From: Burkholderiales bacterium
Lineage (GTDB): Bacteria; Pseudomonadota; Gammaproteobacteria; Burkholderiales; SG8-41
Length of the DNA stretch: 43,623 nucleotides
Reading direction: 5' to 3'
NCBI GenBank assembly: GCA_020854035.1
Contig: JADZGE010000037.1
Span: forward strand, 1-43,623
Shown piece by piece: positions 1 through 11,702 of this stretch (within the stretch, counting starts at the first letter, position 1; each line of letters begins with the position of its first letter). Under the pieces are notes generated by a model. The model saw nothing but the letters and a program-made list of their open reading frames with translations. It made no database searches and was not told the origin of the DNA. A program made the position numbers and the translations under genes.

Positions 1-919
1 AGGAGCTGGTACGGTTGAACCGGCGCAGCCTGGCACTCAACCAGGGTCAGCACGCCTCCGTGGTGCTGGCGCCGGCGGCGGTGGGCGCGCAGGTCACCCA
101 TGTGCGCACCCGCATCGCGGCCGCCGACGACGGTGTCTCCGAGCGCCTGTGCGTGATGTTCGTGCAGGACCAGCGCGAGATCGAGGCGCGCATGCGCACC
201 GAGAAGCTGGTCAGCATGGGCCGCATGTCAAGCGCGGTCGCGCACGAAATCCGCAACCCGCTGGCGGCCATCGTGCAGGCCAACGCCCTGCTCGACGAGG
301 GCGTCAGCGATGCACGCCTCAAGCCGCTGATCCGCATGGTGCAGCAGAATGCGAACCGGCTCGAACGCATCGTCGACGAAGTCCTGAACATCGCCCGGGT
401 GCACCGGCGCGAGCCCGAGGCCGGCCCCCCGAGCGTGTGGCTCAACCGGGTGGTGGAGCAGATCTGCACCGACTGGGAGCAGCAGGCCGGGCGCGCGCAG
501 CCACTGGCGTTGCACCTGGGCAAGGGCGATCCGCGGGTCGCGTTCGATGCCGAACACCTGCGCCGGGTGCTGGTCAACCTGCTGGAGAATGCGAACCGCT
601 ATGCGGGGCCGGGCCCTGATTCGATCCAGGTGGTGACGACGCACTCTGCCAGCGGGCTGGCGCAGCTGGCGGTCTGGAGCGACGGCCGGCCGCTGGAGCC
701 CGCGGTGGAGCGGCATCTGTTCGAGCCCTTTTTTTCCTCCGAAAGTCGCTCCACCGGCCTCGGTCTGTATATCTGCCGCGAACTGTGCGACGGCCACGGC
801 GCCGGCATCGGATTCGCGCGCTGCGCACGCTTCGCGCACGGCCGGCAGGTCGACGGGAACGAGTTCCGGATCCGCTTTGCGCCTGCCTCGCAGCCATTGT
901 GGTCTGACAAAATGCACGC

Positions 920-923
<4 letters not shown>
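1..923 (+). CDS. pilS: PilS-like sensor histidine kinase, 3' part
   Basis: The gene is cut by the window start; its frame is open from base 3. The visible part holds the transmitter of a histidine kinase. A HisKA H-box ([13 protein letters not shown]) carries the phospho-accepting His, an N-box follows ([12 protein letters not shown]), then an abbreviated G1 region (WSDGRPLE) and a G2 box ([12 protein letters not shown]). The kinase would autophosphorylate and pass phosphate to the regulator encoded next, whose start overlaps this stop codon. The absence of a full DxGxG motif and the wording [19 protein letters not shown] fit what I recall of betaproteobacterial PilS, which controls pilin transcription. 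Sensor and membrane segments would lie upstream of the window. Leucine codons are mostly CTG, unlike genes after about 4950. Confidence 0.85.
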
Positions 924-2480
<1,557 letters not shown>

Positions 2481-2494
<14 letters not shown>

Positions 2495-3068
2495 GGCGGC
2501 CCCGGCGCTGTGGCGCGCGGGGTGGCTGCGTGATGCGCGGCGCTGCGATTCACCCAATTTCGGACTGCGCCCACCGGACATGCCGGTGGACCTGCTGCTG
2601 CTGCACTCCATCAGCCTGCCGCCGGGCGAATACGGTGGCGATGCGATCGCCGCGCTGTTCACCAACCAGCTCGACTGGGATGCGCATCCGTACTTCCAGC
2701 AGATCCGTGGCCTCAAGGTGTCGGCGCACTTCCTGGTGCGCCGTGACGGTGGGCTGTGGCAGTTCGTGAGCTGCGACGCGCGCGCCTGGCATGCCGGCGC
2801 ATCCTGCCATCGTGGGCGCGACAACTGCAACGACTTCTCGATCGGCATCGAACTCGAGGGGCTCGAGGGCGAGCCGTTCGAGCCGGCGCAGTATCGGGCG
2901 CTGGCACGGTTGTGCGTCGCTGTCGCGCGGCGCTATCCCATCGTGCATGTGGCCGGACACGAGCATGTGGCGCCGGGGCGCAAGTGCGATCCCGGCGCAG
3001 GGTTCGATTGGCCGCAACTGCGCCGGTTGCTGGGATGGGACGCCGGCTGCTTTCCGCCTGAAATGTAA
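2481..3068 (+). CDS. ampD: 1,6-anhydro-N-acetylmuramyl-L-alanine amidase AmpD
   Basis: The protein has 195 residues, the usual length for AmpD. It cleaves the lactyl-amide bond of 1,6-anhydroMurNAc-peptides in the cytoplasm during murein recycling, and its loss commonly raises AmpC beta-lactamase through AmpR. Zinc ligands of the amidase-2 fold are visible: His in LLLHSISLP, His in [12 protein letters not shown] and Asp in KCDPG. The N-terminal [10 protein letters not shown] and the VSAHFLV segment are also typical. The ATG at 2481 was chosen because a GGAGGC ribosome site lies 7 bases upstream; the gene then overlaps the pilR stop by 14 bases, so the two are probably cotranscribed. No beta-lactamase or ampR is seen nearby. 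Confidence 0.93.
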
Positions 3069-3318
3069 AAGTTGGCGGGTGGGTAGGCACCCGATGCGCC
3101 GCGCGGTGACGGCAGCGGTGGGTGCAAGGTGACGCGAGGTGTGGCGGGGCGCGTGGTTTCATGCGGGCGGCGCGGGCAAAAGCGCGTACAGGTCGCATGC
3201 TGGCTCGGCTCGCGCGCCACAGGCGCATGCCGCAAGGCCTGGCGCGCGATCGTGGCCGACAAGGCGGTGCCGGCCCCGGCAACCGAGCGCCTCCGGAGCC
3301 GGCAGTGGCGCGAGCGAT

Positions 3319-3366
3319 ACACTACCTGTAGTGGCTTGTAAACCACCCATACCCCATATATAGTGT
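3319..3366 (+). promoter_or_regulatory. Two NrdR-box-like sites before nrdA
   Basis: Two partly palindromic sites precede nrdA. The first, 3319-3333, reads ACACTACCTGTAGTG. The second, 3352-3366, reads CCCCATATATAGTGT and on the other strand starts ACACTATATATGGGG, close to the known NrdR box. Their centres are 33 bases apart, about three helical turns, the spacing reported for paired NrdR boxes. NrdR represses ribonucleotide reductase genes when dATP is high. The rest of 3069-3456, between ampD and nrdA, holds no gene I can support. The nrdR gene itself is not in the window. Confidence 0.7.
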
Positions 3367-3456
3367 GCGCTGGTTCGGCAAGGCGCACACCCCCAGGCGT
3401 TCCGATGCGCTTCTTCAAGCCGCAATCCGGGCCAGCACATCCCCAGAGACAAGGAA

Positions 3457-6324
3457 ATGACAACAATGCAGTTGGTAGCAAATACTTCCGGTTCCGCAGC
3501 GCCCATGGGCGCCAGCGCCATGGCCCTGCCGGACGCTCCGCTGGCCCACGCGCAAGGCGTGCTGGCCAATTTCCAGATCATCCGGCGCAACGGTGCAGTG
3601 GTGCCGTTCGAGCCGGGCAAGATCGCCGTGGCCATGATGAAGGCCTTCCTGGCCGTGCACGGCACCCAGGGTGCGGCCTCCGCCAGCGTGCGCGAGGTGG
3701 TCGATGGACTGACGCAGGTCGTGGTGCGAGCGCTGGTGCGCTCGCGCCCGGGCGGCGGCACCTTCCATATCGAGGACGTGCAGGACCATGTGGAACTGGG
3801 CCTGATGCGCGGTGGCCACCATGAGATCGCGCGCGCCTATGTGCTGTACCGCGAGAAGCGGGCGCAGGAGCGCGCACGCAAGCTGGAGCAGGAGACGCCG
3901 CGCGCGCCGCAACTGTTCGCGCTCGAGAACGGCGAGCGGGTGGTGCTCGATCTGGCGCGGCTGCAAGGGCTGATCCAGGCCGCCTGCGAAGGCCTGGGCC
4001 CGGACATCCGCTTCGAGCCCATCATGTCCGAGACACTGCGCACCCTGTACGACGGCGTGCCGATGGACGAGGTGTACAAGGCCTCGGTGCTGGCGGCGCG
4101 CACGCTGATCGAGAAAGATCCGGACTACACCTTTGCCGCCGCCCGGCTGCTGTTCCATACCATTTCCAACGAGGTGCTGGGCCGCGACGTCACGCCCGCC
4201 GAGATGGGTGCGGCGTATGCAGAGTATTTCCCGCAGTTCGTGCGCCGGGGCGTGGATGCCGAACTGCTCGACGACCGGCTGCTGCAGTTCGATCTGGCGC
4301 GGCTGGCCGGCGCGCTCAAGCCCGAGCGTGACCTGCGGTTCGACTACCTGGGCCTGCAGACGCTGTACGACCGCTACTTCCTGCACATCCGCAAGGCCCG
4401 CATCGAGTTGCCCCAGGCCTTCTTCATGCGCGTGGCGATGGGGCTGGCGCTGGGCGAGATCGACCGCGAGGCGCGCGCCATCGAGTTCTACGAGGTACTG
4501 TCCTCGTTCGATTTCATGTCCAGCACGCCGACGCTGTTCAACAGCGGCACCCTGCGCTCGCAGCTCTCGTCGTGCTACCTGACCACGGTCCCGGACGATC
4601 TGGACGGCATCTACGAGTCGATCAAGGAAAACGCCCTGCTGTCCAAGTTCGCCGGTGGCCTGGGCAACGACTGGACGCGGGTACGCGCGCTGGGTTCGCG
4701 CATCAAGGGAACCAACGGCGAGTCGCAGGGCGTGGTGCCGTTCCTCAAGGTGGTCAACGACACCGCGGTGGCGGTCAACCAGGGCGGCAAGCGCAAGGGC
4801 GCCGTGTGCACCTATCTGGAGACCTGGCACCTGGATATCGAGGAGTTCCTGGAACTGCGCAAGAACACCGGGGACGACCGGCGGCGCACTCACGACATGA
4901 ACACGGCCAACTGGGTGCCGGATCTGTTCATGAAGCGCGTCGTGGAGAACGGCGAGTGGACGCTCTTCTCGCCTTCCGATGTCCTCGATCTGCACGAGAA
5001 GTACGGGCGGGCGTTCGAGAAGGCCTACCTCGAATACGAGGCGAAGTGCGCGCGCGGGGAGTTGAAGCTCTACAAGAAGATCCCGGCGGCGCAGCTTTGG
5101 CGCAAGATGCTCACGATGCTCTACGAGACCGGGCATCCGTGGATCACGTTCAAGGATCCCTGCAACCTGCGCTCGCCGCAGCAGCACGCGGGCGTGGTGC
5201 ACAGCTCGAATCTCTGCACCGAGATCACCCTCAACACCGGCCCCGACGAGATCGCGGTGTGCAACCTGGGCTCGGTCAACATGCCCGCGCACCTCGACCC
5301 GGCGACGGGCCGCATGGACATGGAGAAGCTCAGGCGCACCGTGGGCACCGCCATGCGGATGCTCGACAACGTGATCGATCTCAACTTCTACAACGTCAAC
5401 AAGGCGCGCAACTCCAACTTCAAGCACCGCCCGGTCGGCCTCGGCATCATGGGGTTCCAGGACTGCCTGCAGATGCTGCGCGTACCCTACGCTTCGCAGG
5501 CGGCGGTCGAGTTCGCGGACCGGTCGATGGAGCAGATCGCGTTCAGCGCGTACTGGGCCTCGACCGACCTCGCCGAGGAGCGCGGGCCGTACTCGACCTT
5601 CCGCGGCTCGCTGTGGGACCGCGGCGTCCTGCCGGTCGACACGCTCAGGATCGTGGCGGAGGAGCGCGGCGGCTACGTCGAGTGCGACATGTCGATGGCG
5701 CTCGACTGGGAGTCGCTCAGGCGGCGCATCCGCCAGGTCGGCATGAGGAACTCCAACTGCATCGCGATCGCGCCCACCGCGACCATCGCGAACATCACCG
5801 GGCTCGCGCAGTCGATCGAGCCCACCTACCAGAACCTCTACGTGAAGTCGAACCTGTCGGGCGAGTTCACGGTCGTGAACGAGTTCCTGGTGCGGGACCT
5901 GAAGGCGCTCGGGCTCTGGGACGAGGTGATGATCGCCGATCTCAAGTATTTCGACGGCTCGCTCGCGAAGATCGACCGTATCCCCGCGGAGTTGCGCAGC
6001 CTCTACGCCACCTCGTTCGAGATCGACCCCGGATGGATCGTCGAGTGCGCGGCGCGGCGCCAGAAGTGGATCGACCAGTCACAGTCGCTCAACATCTACA
6101 TGGCGGGCGCGTCGGGCAGGAAGCTCGACGAAACCTACAAGCTGGCATGGCTGCGGGGGCTGAAAACAACCTACTACCTGCGCACGCTCGGCGCGACACA
6201 CGCGGAGAAGTCCACCGTCACGACGAGCCAGCTGAACGCCGTGCCCGCGGGCTCGGGGCAGGCTGCCGCGCCCGGCGCGACGTTCTGCTCCATCGACAAC
6301 CCCGAATGCGAATCGTGCCAGTGA
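3457..6324 (+). CDS. nrdA: Ribonucleoside-diphosphate reductase alpha subunit
   Basis: The 955-residue large subunit of class Ia ribonucleotide reductase reduces NDPs to dNDPs together with NrdB. An ATP-cone (from IIRRNGAVVPFEPGKI, about residues 45-135) indicates allosteric control by ATP/dATP. The active-site Cys of the redox pair is near residue 373 (LRSQLSSCYL), the catalytic NLCTE motif is near 585, and the tail ends in the shuttle cysteines ECESCQ. An ATG at 3466 has better spacing from AAGGA than the one at 3457. Codon choice changes within the gene. By hand count roughly 40 CTG to 6 CTC leucines occur between 3841 and 4930, against about 14 CTG to 28 CTC from 4950 to the end, and AGG arginine codons appear only in the later part. 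The protein reads through without disruption. Confidence 0.96.
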   Translation: MTTMQLVANTSGSAAPMGASAMALPDAPLAHAQGVLANFQIIRRNGAVVPFEPGKIAVAMMKAFLAVHGTQGAASASVREVVDGLTQVVVRALVRSRPGGGTFHIEDVQDHVELGLMRGGHHEIARAYVLYREKRAQERARKLEQETPRAPQLFALENGERVVLDLARLQGLIQAACEGLGPDIRFEPIMSETLRTLYDGVPMDEVYKASVLAARTLIEKDPDYTFAAARLLFHTISNEVLGRDVTPAEMGAAYAEYFPQFVRRGVDAELLDDRLLQFDLARLAGALKPERDLRFDYLGLQTLYDRYFLHIRKARIELPQAFFMRVAMGLALGEIDREARAIEFYEVLSSFDFMSSTPTLFNSGTLRSQLSSCYLTTVPDDLDGIYESIKENALLSKFAGGLGNDWTRVRALGSRIKGTNGESQGVVPFLKVVNDTAVAVNQGGKRKGAVCTYLETWHLDIEEFLELRKNTGDDRRRTHDMNTANWVPDLFMKRVVENGEWTLFSPSDVLDLHEKYGRAFEKAYLEYEAKCARGELKLYKKIPAAQLWRKMLTMLYETGHPWITFKDPCNLRSPQQHAGVVHSSNLCTEITLNTGPDEIAVCNLGSVNMPAHLDPATGRMDMEKLRRTVGTAMRMLDNVIDLNFYNVNKARNSNFKHRPVGLGIMGFQDCLQMLRVPYASQAAVEFADRSMEQIAFSAYWASTDLAEERGPYSTFRGSLWDRGVLPVDTLRIVAEERGGYVECDMSMALDWESLRRRIRQVGMRNSNCIAIAPTATIANITGLAQSIEPTYQNLYVKSNLSGEFTVVNEFLVRDLKALGLWDEVMIADLKYFDGSLAKIDRIPAELRSLYATSFEIDPGWIVECAARRQKWIDQSQSLNIYMAGASGRKLDETYKLAWLRGLKTTYYLRTLGATHAEKSTVTTSQLNAVPAGSGQAAAPGATFCSIDNPECESCQ

Positions 6325-6339
6325 GGCCGGCACGATTCG
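6309..6339 (+). other. Hairpin spanning the nrdA stop codon
   Basis: An 11-base perfect inverted repeat (CGAATCGTGCC at 6309-6319 and its complement at 6329-6339) encloses a 9-base loop that contains the nrdA stop codon. No T-run follows, so a factor-independent terminator is unlikely. Because nrdB follows after 152 bases, an RNA-stability or attenuation role between the two subunit genes is plausible but not shown. Confidence 0.45.
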
Positions 6340-6476
6340 AATCGACGAGGAGAATCCGGATTCGACTGGCGATCGCGGCAACGCACCAGGCCGGGACGCG
6401 CCGCGTCACCCATGAATTCATGAAGACGCCTCGCGCGACCCGGCTCCACCAACAAGGCCAATAAAGGAGAGCCAAG

Positions 6477-7619
<1,143 letters not shown>

Positions 7620-7729
7620 ACCGCCGCAGCGACGCGCGCCTGCGCTGTCCCGCAAGTCAACCACGCAGGGAGGGTGACACCTTGGGAATGAGCCTCGTCA
7701 ACCGGCGTTACCGCAGCCGCAGGGGCAGC

Positions 7730-7987
7730 ATGCACACCGTCACCGAATGCCGGGCCGAGGGCAACTACACGCTCTGGGTCCGCTTCGACGACGGGCTCGA
7801 GGGCCGCGTATACCTGGGCGAGTTCGCGCTCGCGACCTCCTACGGCAGGCTCTTCGACGAAGACCTCTTCAGCCGGGCGGCGTTCGACCCCGTATCGAAT
7901 ACCGTCACCTGGGGCGGCGGCATCAACCTCGATCCGGAGGTGCTGTACCGGGACCTCGCCAGCAAGGCGCACGCGGCCGTGCACTAG
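7730..7987 (+). CDS. DUF2442 family protein
   Basis: An 85-residue protein begins HTVTECRAEGNYTLWVRFDDG and continues GRVYLGEFALATSYGRLF, the pattern of DUF2442. Many such small proteins are encoded next to toxin-antitoxin-like partners and the fold is related to NE0471. No DUF4160 partner is seen here. An AGGGGC site precedes the ATG at 7730. An in-frame ATG at 7688, preceded by GGGAGGG, would add 14 basic residues. Function is unknown. Confidence 0.72.
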   Translation: MHTVTECRAEGNYTLWVRFDDGLEGRVYLGEFALATSYGRLFDEDLFSRAAFDPVSNTVTWGGGINLDPEVLYRDLASKAHAAVH

Positions 7988-8020
7988 CCGTCTCCCGGAC
8001 TGTGCTCCGGCCGACGGCTA
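7985..8020 (+). terminator. Long hairpin at the end of the DUF2442 gene
   Basis: TAGCCGTC at 7985-7992, which includes the stop codon, is perfectly complementary to GACGGCTA at 8013-8020. Inside it CCGGA and TCCGG can pair again around a six-base loop. The stem is terminator-like in position but lacks a clear T-run, so it may act as a transcript 3'-end stabiliser. The following stretch up to 8204 has no gene I can support. Confidence 0.45.
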
Positions 8021-8204
8021 TGGACAGAGCCGTCCGCGGATTTCGGGGAAATGAGTTCAGATGCACGTTTTCGTCGTGATAGGAGCGCAAGCGCGGTTGC
8101 ATCGCTGAAATTCGGATCGGTATCTTGTGCCACTTGTCCGCAGGCGGTCTTGCTTGAGGAACGTGCCGGTGCAGAACCGGGCATACTCCCGAGAGGAGCT
8201 GGAA

Positions 8205-8405
8205 ATGGCGAAAGCGAAGCGAAAGGCGGCACCGAAGAAGAAGAAGGCGCGGGCTTCGGCGCGGGGAAAACCCGCCGGCCGCAAGGTGGCGAAGAAGGCG
8301 GTCAAGCGGCGCGCGGCCGCGCCCCGTCCCACCGCTCCGGCGGCGGCAGCGGTGCCGGTCGCCGTGCCGGGAGCGTGGCCGTTTCCGATGCTCTCCAAGA
8401 CCTAG
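8205..8405 (+). CDS. Small Lys/Ala-rich histone H1-like protein
   Basis: This 66-residue protein starts MAKAKRKAAPKKKKARASAR and stays rich in Lys, Arg, Ala and Pro to about residue 50, then ends in a less basic tail (GAWPFPMLSKT). Such tails resemble the basic repeats of bacterial histone H1-like DNA-binding proteins common in betaproteobacteria. A strong GAGAGGAG site lies about 7 bases before the ATG, which sets the start. DNA or RNA binding is inferred only from charge and composition; there is no folded domain to recognise. Confidence 0.6.
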   Translation: MAKAKRKAAPKKKKARASARGKPAGRKVAKKAVKRRAAAPRPTAPAAAAVPVAVPGAWPFPMLSKT

Positions 8406-8527
8406 CGACACCGGACGCTCCCGCGCCGGGTCGCTTGCGCGCGTTGGAACGGACGCCGGAAGGCGCCGTTCAACGCGCGCCCGGGGAAACTGGCAGCGAA
8501 CGGCGAGTCGCCCCACCCTCCTGATCG

Positions 8528-8740
8528 ATGGATCGCAAGCGCATCAACGCCTCGACCATCCGCTCCGTCGGCTACGATGCCGCGAAGCAGCTGCTGGAGA
8601 TCGAGTTCACGAGCGGCTCGATCGTGGAATACCGCGGCGTTTCGCCGGAAGTGCACCGGCGCTTCATGAACTCGCCCTCGCCGGGAAGTTTCTTCGAGGA
8701 CAACATCGACGAGAATTTTCCCGCCCGGCGCGTGCGCTGA
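8528..8740 (+). CDS. KTSC domain protein
   Basis: The 70-residue product carries the KTSC pattern: STIRSVGYDAAKQLLEIEF, then GSIVEYRGVSPEVHRRFMNS, then GSFFEDNIDENFPARRV. KTSC domains occur alone or fused to lysyl-tRNA synthetase-like and other proteins; their role is poorly known. Here it stands alone, spanning nearly the whole protein. No good ribosome site is visible. The 140 bases after it lead into the 3' end of the convergent GGDEF-EAL gene. Confidence 0.8.
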   Translation: MDRKRINASTIRSVGYDAAKQLLEIEFTSGSIVEYRGVSPEVHRRFMNSPSPGSFFEDNIDENFPARRVR

Positions 8741-8882
8741 GGCGCGAAGATTCTTCGATGATCCTCGACGATGTCGAAGGCCGAAACCGCGCGCTACGCG
8801 AAGCTCGAAATAGAGGCGCAGATCGGCGCCGAGTGAGCCGCGGGACGCTCTCCCAAGCGATACCGGTGATCGCGGCGGGTGG

Positions 8883-11702
8883 CTACGCGGCGGCGCGGGC
8901 GCTCGCCGGCCGGTTCGTGACGAGCGCGGCGAACTTCTCCGGCGGGACCGGCCGACTCAGAAGGTAGCCTTGTGCGGCGTCGCAGCCCAGTTTTTCGAGC
9001 AGCGCGAGCTGCTCCGCGGACTCCACGCCCTCGGCGATCGCGGTCTTGCCGAGCGCGTGCACCATTTCGATGGCGGCGTGCACGACGGCGCGGTGGCCCT
9101 CGTTGGTTTCGATGTCCCGCACCAGCGACTGGTCGATCTTCACCGTGGCGACCGGCAGGCGCTGCAGGTAGGCGAGCGAGGCGTAGCCGGTGCCGAAGTC
9201 GTCGAGCTCGAGCACGATGCCGAGGCTCACCAGCCCCGCGAGATTGGCCTCGACCGGGCCTTCGTTGTCGATGACCGAGCTCTCCGTGATCTCGAGACGC
9301 AGCGCGTGGGCCGGCATCCCCGCCGCCCGCAGGGCCGCTTCGACGCACGCGACGAGCGAGGGATTGCGGAACTGGCGCGGGGCGACGTTCACGGACACGT
9401 GCTCGATCGCGATGCCCTGCGCGCGCCACGCCATGTACTGCATCGCGGCCGCGCGCAGCGCCCAGGCCCCGATATCCTCGATCAGCGCGCACGATTCGGC
9501 GTACGGGATGAACTGCCCGGGCGGCACCAGCCCGCGCTCCGGATGGATCCAGCGGATCAGCGCTTCGGCGCCGATGACGCGCCCGCTCGCGATGTCGAGC
9601 TGAGGCTGGTAGAAGAGCGTGAACTCCCCGCGCGGGAGCGCCTGCCGCAGCTCCCGGTCGAGGGTGAGGCGGCGCTGCACTTCCGCATCCATCGACGGCT
9701 CGAAGAACGCGAGCTGGCGCCGGCCCCTCTGCTTGGCCTGGTACATCGCGAGGTCCGCGTGCCGCAGCAGTTCCTCTGCGCCCTCGCCGTCGCCGGGGAA
9801 GAGCGCGATGCCGACGCTGGCGGACATGAATGCGTCGGCGAGCTCGGCGCGGAACGGGAGCGACAGGGCTTCGATGACATGCCCTGCGACGAGCGCGGCA
9901 TCGGCCTCTCCCCGCACTTCGTCGAGCACCACCGCGAACTCGTCGCCGCCCAGACGCGCCACCATGTCGGACCGGCGCACGCACTCGCGCAGGCGCGCCG
10001 CCGCCTCCACCAGCACGCGGTCGCCGGCCGCGTGGCCGAGGCTGTCGTTCACGGCGGAGAAGCCGTCGAGGTCGACGAACATCACGGCGAGCTTCCGTTC
10101 GTTCCGGCGCGCCCCGGCGACCGCGCGCGCCAGTTGCTCCATGCCCAGGCGGCGATTCGGGAGCTGCGTCAGCGCGTCGTAGTAGGCGCTGCGATGAAGT
10201 TCCTCGTCGCGGCGCGCGGTTGCGAGCGCTACCGCGATCCGGTCGCACAGCCCGCGCAGGTGCGCGAGGTCGTCATGGTCCGGCTTCCGGTCACGGTCGA
10301 TCTCGAGCACGAGAAGCGCCGCGAGCTCGTCGCCCAGCAGCACCGGGAGCGCGCAGCCGTCACGGATGCCCATGGCCGCGAGCGCGGCGACGGGCTGCGC
10401 ATCGCCGGCGCAGATCCGCAATCCGCCTGCGCCGCCGGCGAGCTGCGTCGACTCGTGCCCGGAGAGCGAGACCGGGTTGCCGCAGGCCCCTTCCGGGTCC
10501 TCCGGCGTGTGCGCCCGGTAGGTTCCGGGCTTCCCGCGCTCCGCGAGCAGCAGGGCGCAGCGGCCCGAGCGCACGAGCTGCGCCGCGCGCCGAAGCACGA
10601 TCGCCGCGAGCTGCGCCATGTCGATGCCCGAAAGGATGACCCCGTCAATCTCCGCGTTCGCCTCGAGCGCCTGGAACTGGTGTCCGAGCCGCGCCGACAT
10701 CGAATTGAAGGCGGCCGCGAGCGTGCCGAACTCGTCGCCGCGGTCCTCCGAGGCAACGCGTACCTGGAAATCCCGTGCCGCAATCCGCGCCGTCGCTTCG
10801 GTCAGTTCCCGCAACGGGCCCAGCGTGCGGCGCACCTGAACCAATGCGAGGAAGGCGGCGAAGAGGAGTCCCAGCACCACGACGGGAACCACCACTTTCC
10901 TCACGGCGAGCACCGATCCCGTGGCGTACTCCTCCGGCTGGGTTGCGACGACCGCCCACGATTCGGCCCCGAATTTCCCTTTCAGGAACAGCTCGCGGTA
11001 GCCGCTCAACCGGCGCACCCCGTCGGCCGTCCAGGCGAGATTGCCCTTCGACGACGTGGTCATGCGTCCGCGCAGTGCTGCGAGTGCCGCGGCGGGCGGG
11101 GCCGCGGTGCAGTACAAGGGTTCTCCCCGCGCATCGAGGACGCAGACGTCCGTCATGTACGGGAGGTCGTCGGCCGAACCCCACAGGAAACGCGGATCGA
11201 GCTCAACGGCAACCTTGCGCGGCTGCGCTGCGGCGGGGCGCTCCGGATACTCGATCCAGACGCCCTGCGAGCCGTCCGCCGCGCTTGCCATGGCCAGCGC
11301 CCCGTTTGCTTCGGTGTGTTCGGGTACGGCGTTTCCCATGACGCGGGGATCCGGCAGTGCGCCGGGGCGACCCGTGAGGATTCGCCAGACCGTGCCGTCC
11401 GTCACTGCGACGGTGCGGAAGTAGCCGGCGAGCCCTTCCATGCGCTGCATCGCAGGGTCGGCCGCAAGGAGCTCCACCGCGTGCCGGCCGAGGATCTCGG
11501 CGACGCCCAGCCGGTCGAACACACCGGCTCCGAAGGTTTCGGCCGCGTCGCGCAGCTGGCCGCTGCGCTGGTCGAGCAATGCGTCCCGGACGTGGCCGTA
11601 CGAGAGCGCGAGTGTCAGCGCCACCGGCAGCAGCGCGCACGCGACGAAGAGGCCTGCGACGCGGCGCGCGACCCGCAGGCCGTGCGTGCGGTGCGGGCTC
11701 AC
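8883..11702 (-). CDS. Membrane GGDEF-EAL cyclic-di-GMP protein with HAMP and GAF
   Basis: The 939-residue protein has an N-terminal membrane helix (about 13-33), a periplasmic sensor region, a second helix near 275-295, HAMP, a GAF-like segment, GGDEF (near 585) and EAL (near 712). LGGDEF is intact, with an RxxD inhibitory-site motif (RRSD) five residues before it. The EAL side keeps EALIRW, SVNVAPRQF, DDFGTGY and EGVES, so both cyclase and phosphodiesterase activities are possible. The GTG start at 11702 overlaps the stop of the upstream pilin-like gene (GTGA), which was decisive for the start and implies translational coupling. The upstream extension of the open frame overlaps that gene and was discarded. 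Coupling to a pilin suggests a role in pilus or surface behaviour; that is inference. Confidence 0.9.
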   Translation of the reverse strand: MSPHRTHGLRVARRVAGLFVACALLPVALTLALSYGHVRDALLDQRSGQLRDAAETFGAGVFDRLGVAEILGRHAVELLAADPAMQRMEGLAGYFRTVAVTDGTVWRILTGRPGALPDPRVMGNAVPEHTEANGALAMASAADGSQGVWIEYPERPAAAQPRKVAVELDPRFLWGSADDLPYMTDVCVLDARGEPLYCTAAPPAAALAALRGRMTTSSKGNLAWTADGVRRLSGYRELFLKGKFGAESWAVVATQPEEYATGSVLAVRKVVVPVVVLGLLFAAFLALVQVRRTLGPLRELTEATARIAARDFQVRVASEDRGDEFGTLAAAFNSMSARLGHQFQALEANAEIDGVILSGIDMAQLAAIVLRRAAQLVRSGRCALLLAERGKPGTYRAHTPEDPEGACGNPVSLSGHESTQLAGGAGGLRICAGDAQPVAALAAMGIRDGCALPVLLGDELAALLVLEIDRDRKPDHDDLAHLRGLCDRIAVALATARRDEELHRSAYYDALTQLPNRRLGMEQLARAVAGARRNERKLAVMFVDLDGFSAVNDSLGHAAGDRVLVEAAARLRECVRRSDMVARLGGDEFAVVLDEVRGEADAALVAGHVIEALSLPFRAELADAFMSASVGIALFPGDGEGAEELLRHADLAMYQAKQRGRRQLAFFEPSMDAEVQRRLTLDRELRQALPRGEFTLFYQPQLDIASGRVIGAEALIRWIHPERGLVPPGQFIPYAESCALIEDIGAWALRAAAMQYMAWRAQGIAIEHVSVNVAPRQFRNPSLVACVEAALRAAGMPAHALRLEITESSVIDNEGPVEANLAGLVSLGIVLELDDFGTGYASLAYLQRLPVATVKIDQSLVRDIETNEGHRAVVHAAIEMVHALGKTAIAEGVESAEQLALLEKLGCDAAQGYLLSRPVPPEKFAALVTNRPASARAAA

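Noticed and set aside
8758..8967. Small plus-strand frame of 69 codons
   Set aside because: It overlaps the 3' end of the GGDEF-EAL gene, has no ribosome site and shows no domain.
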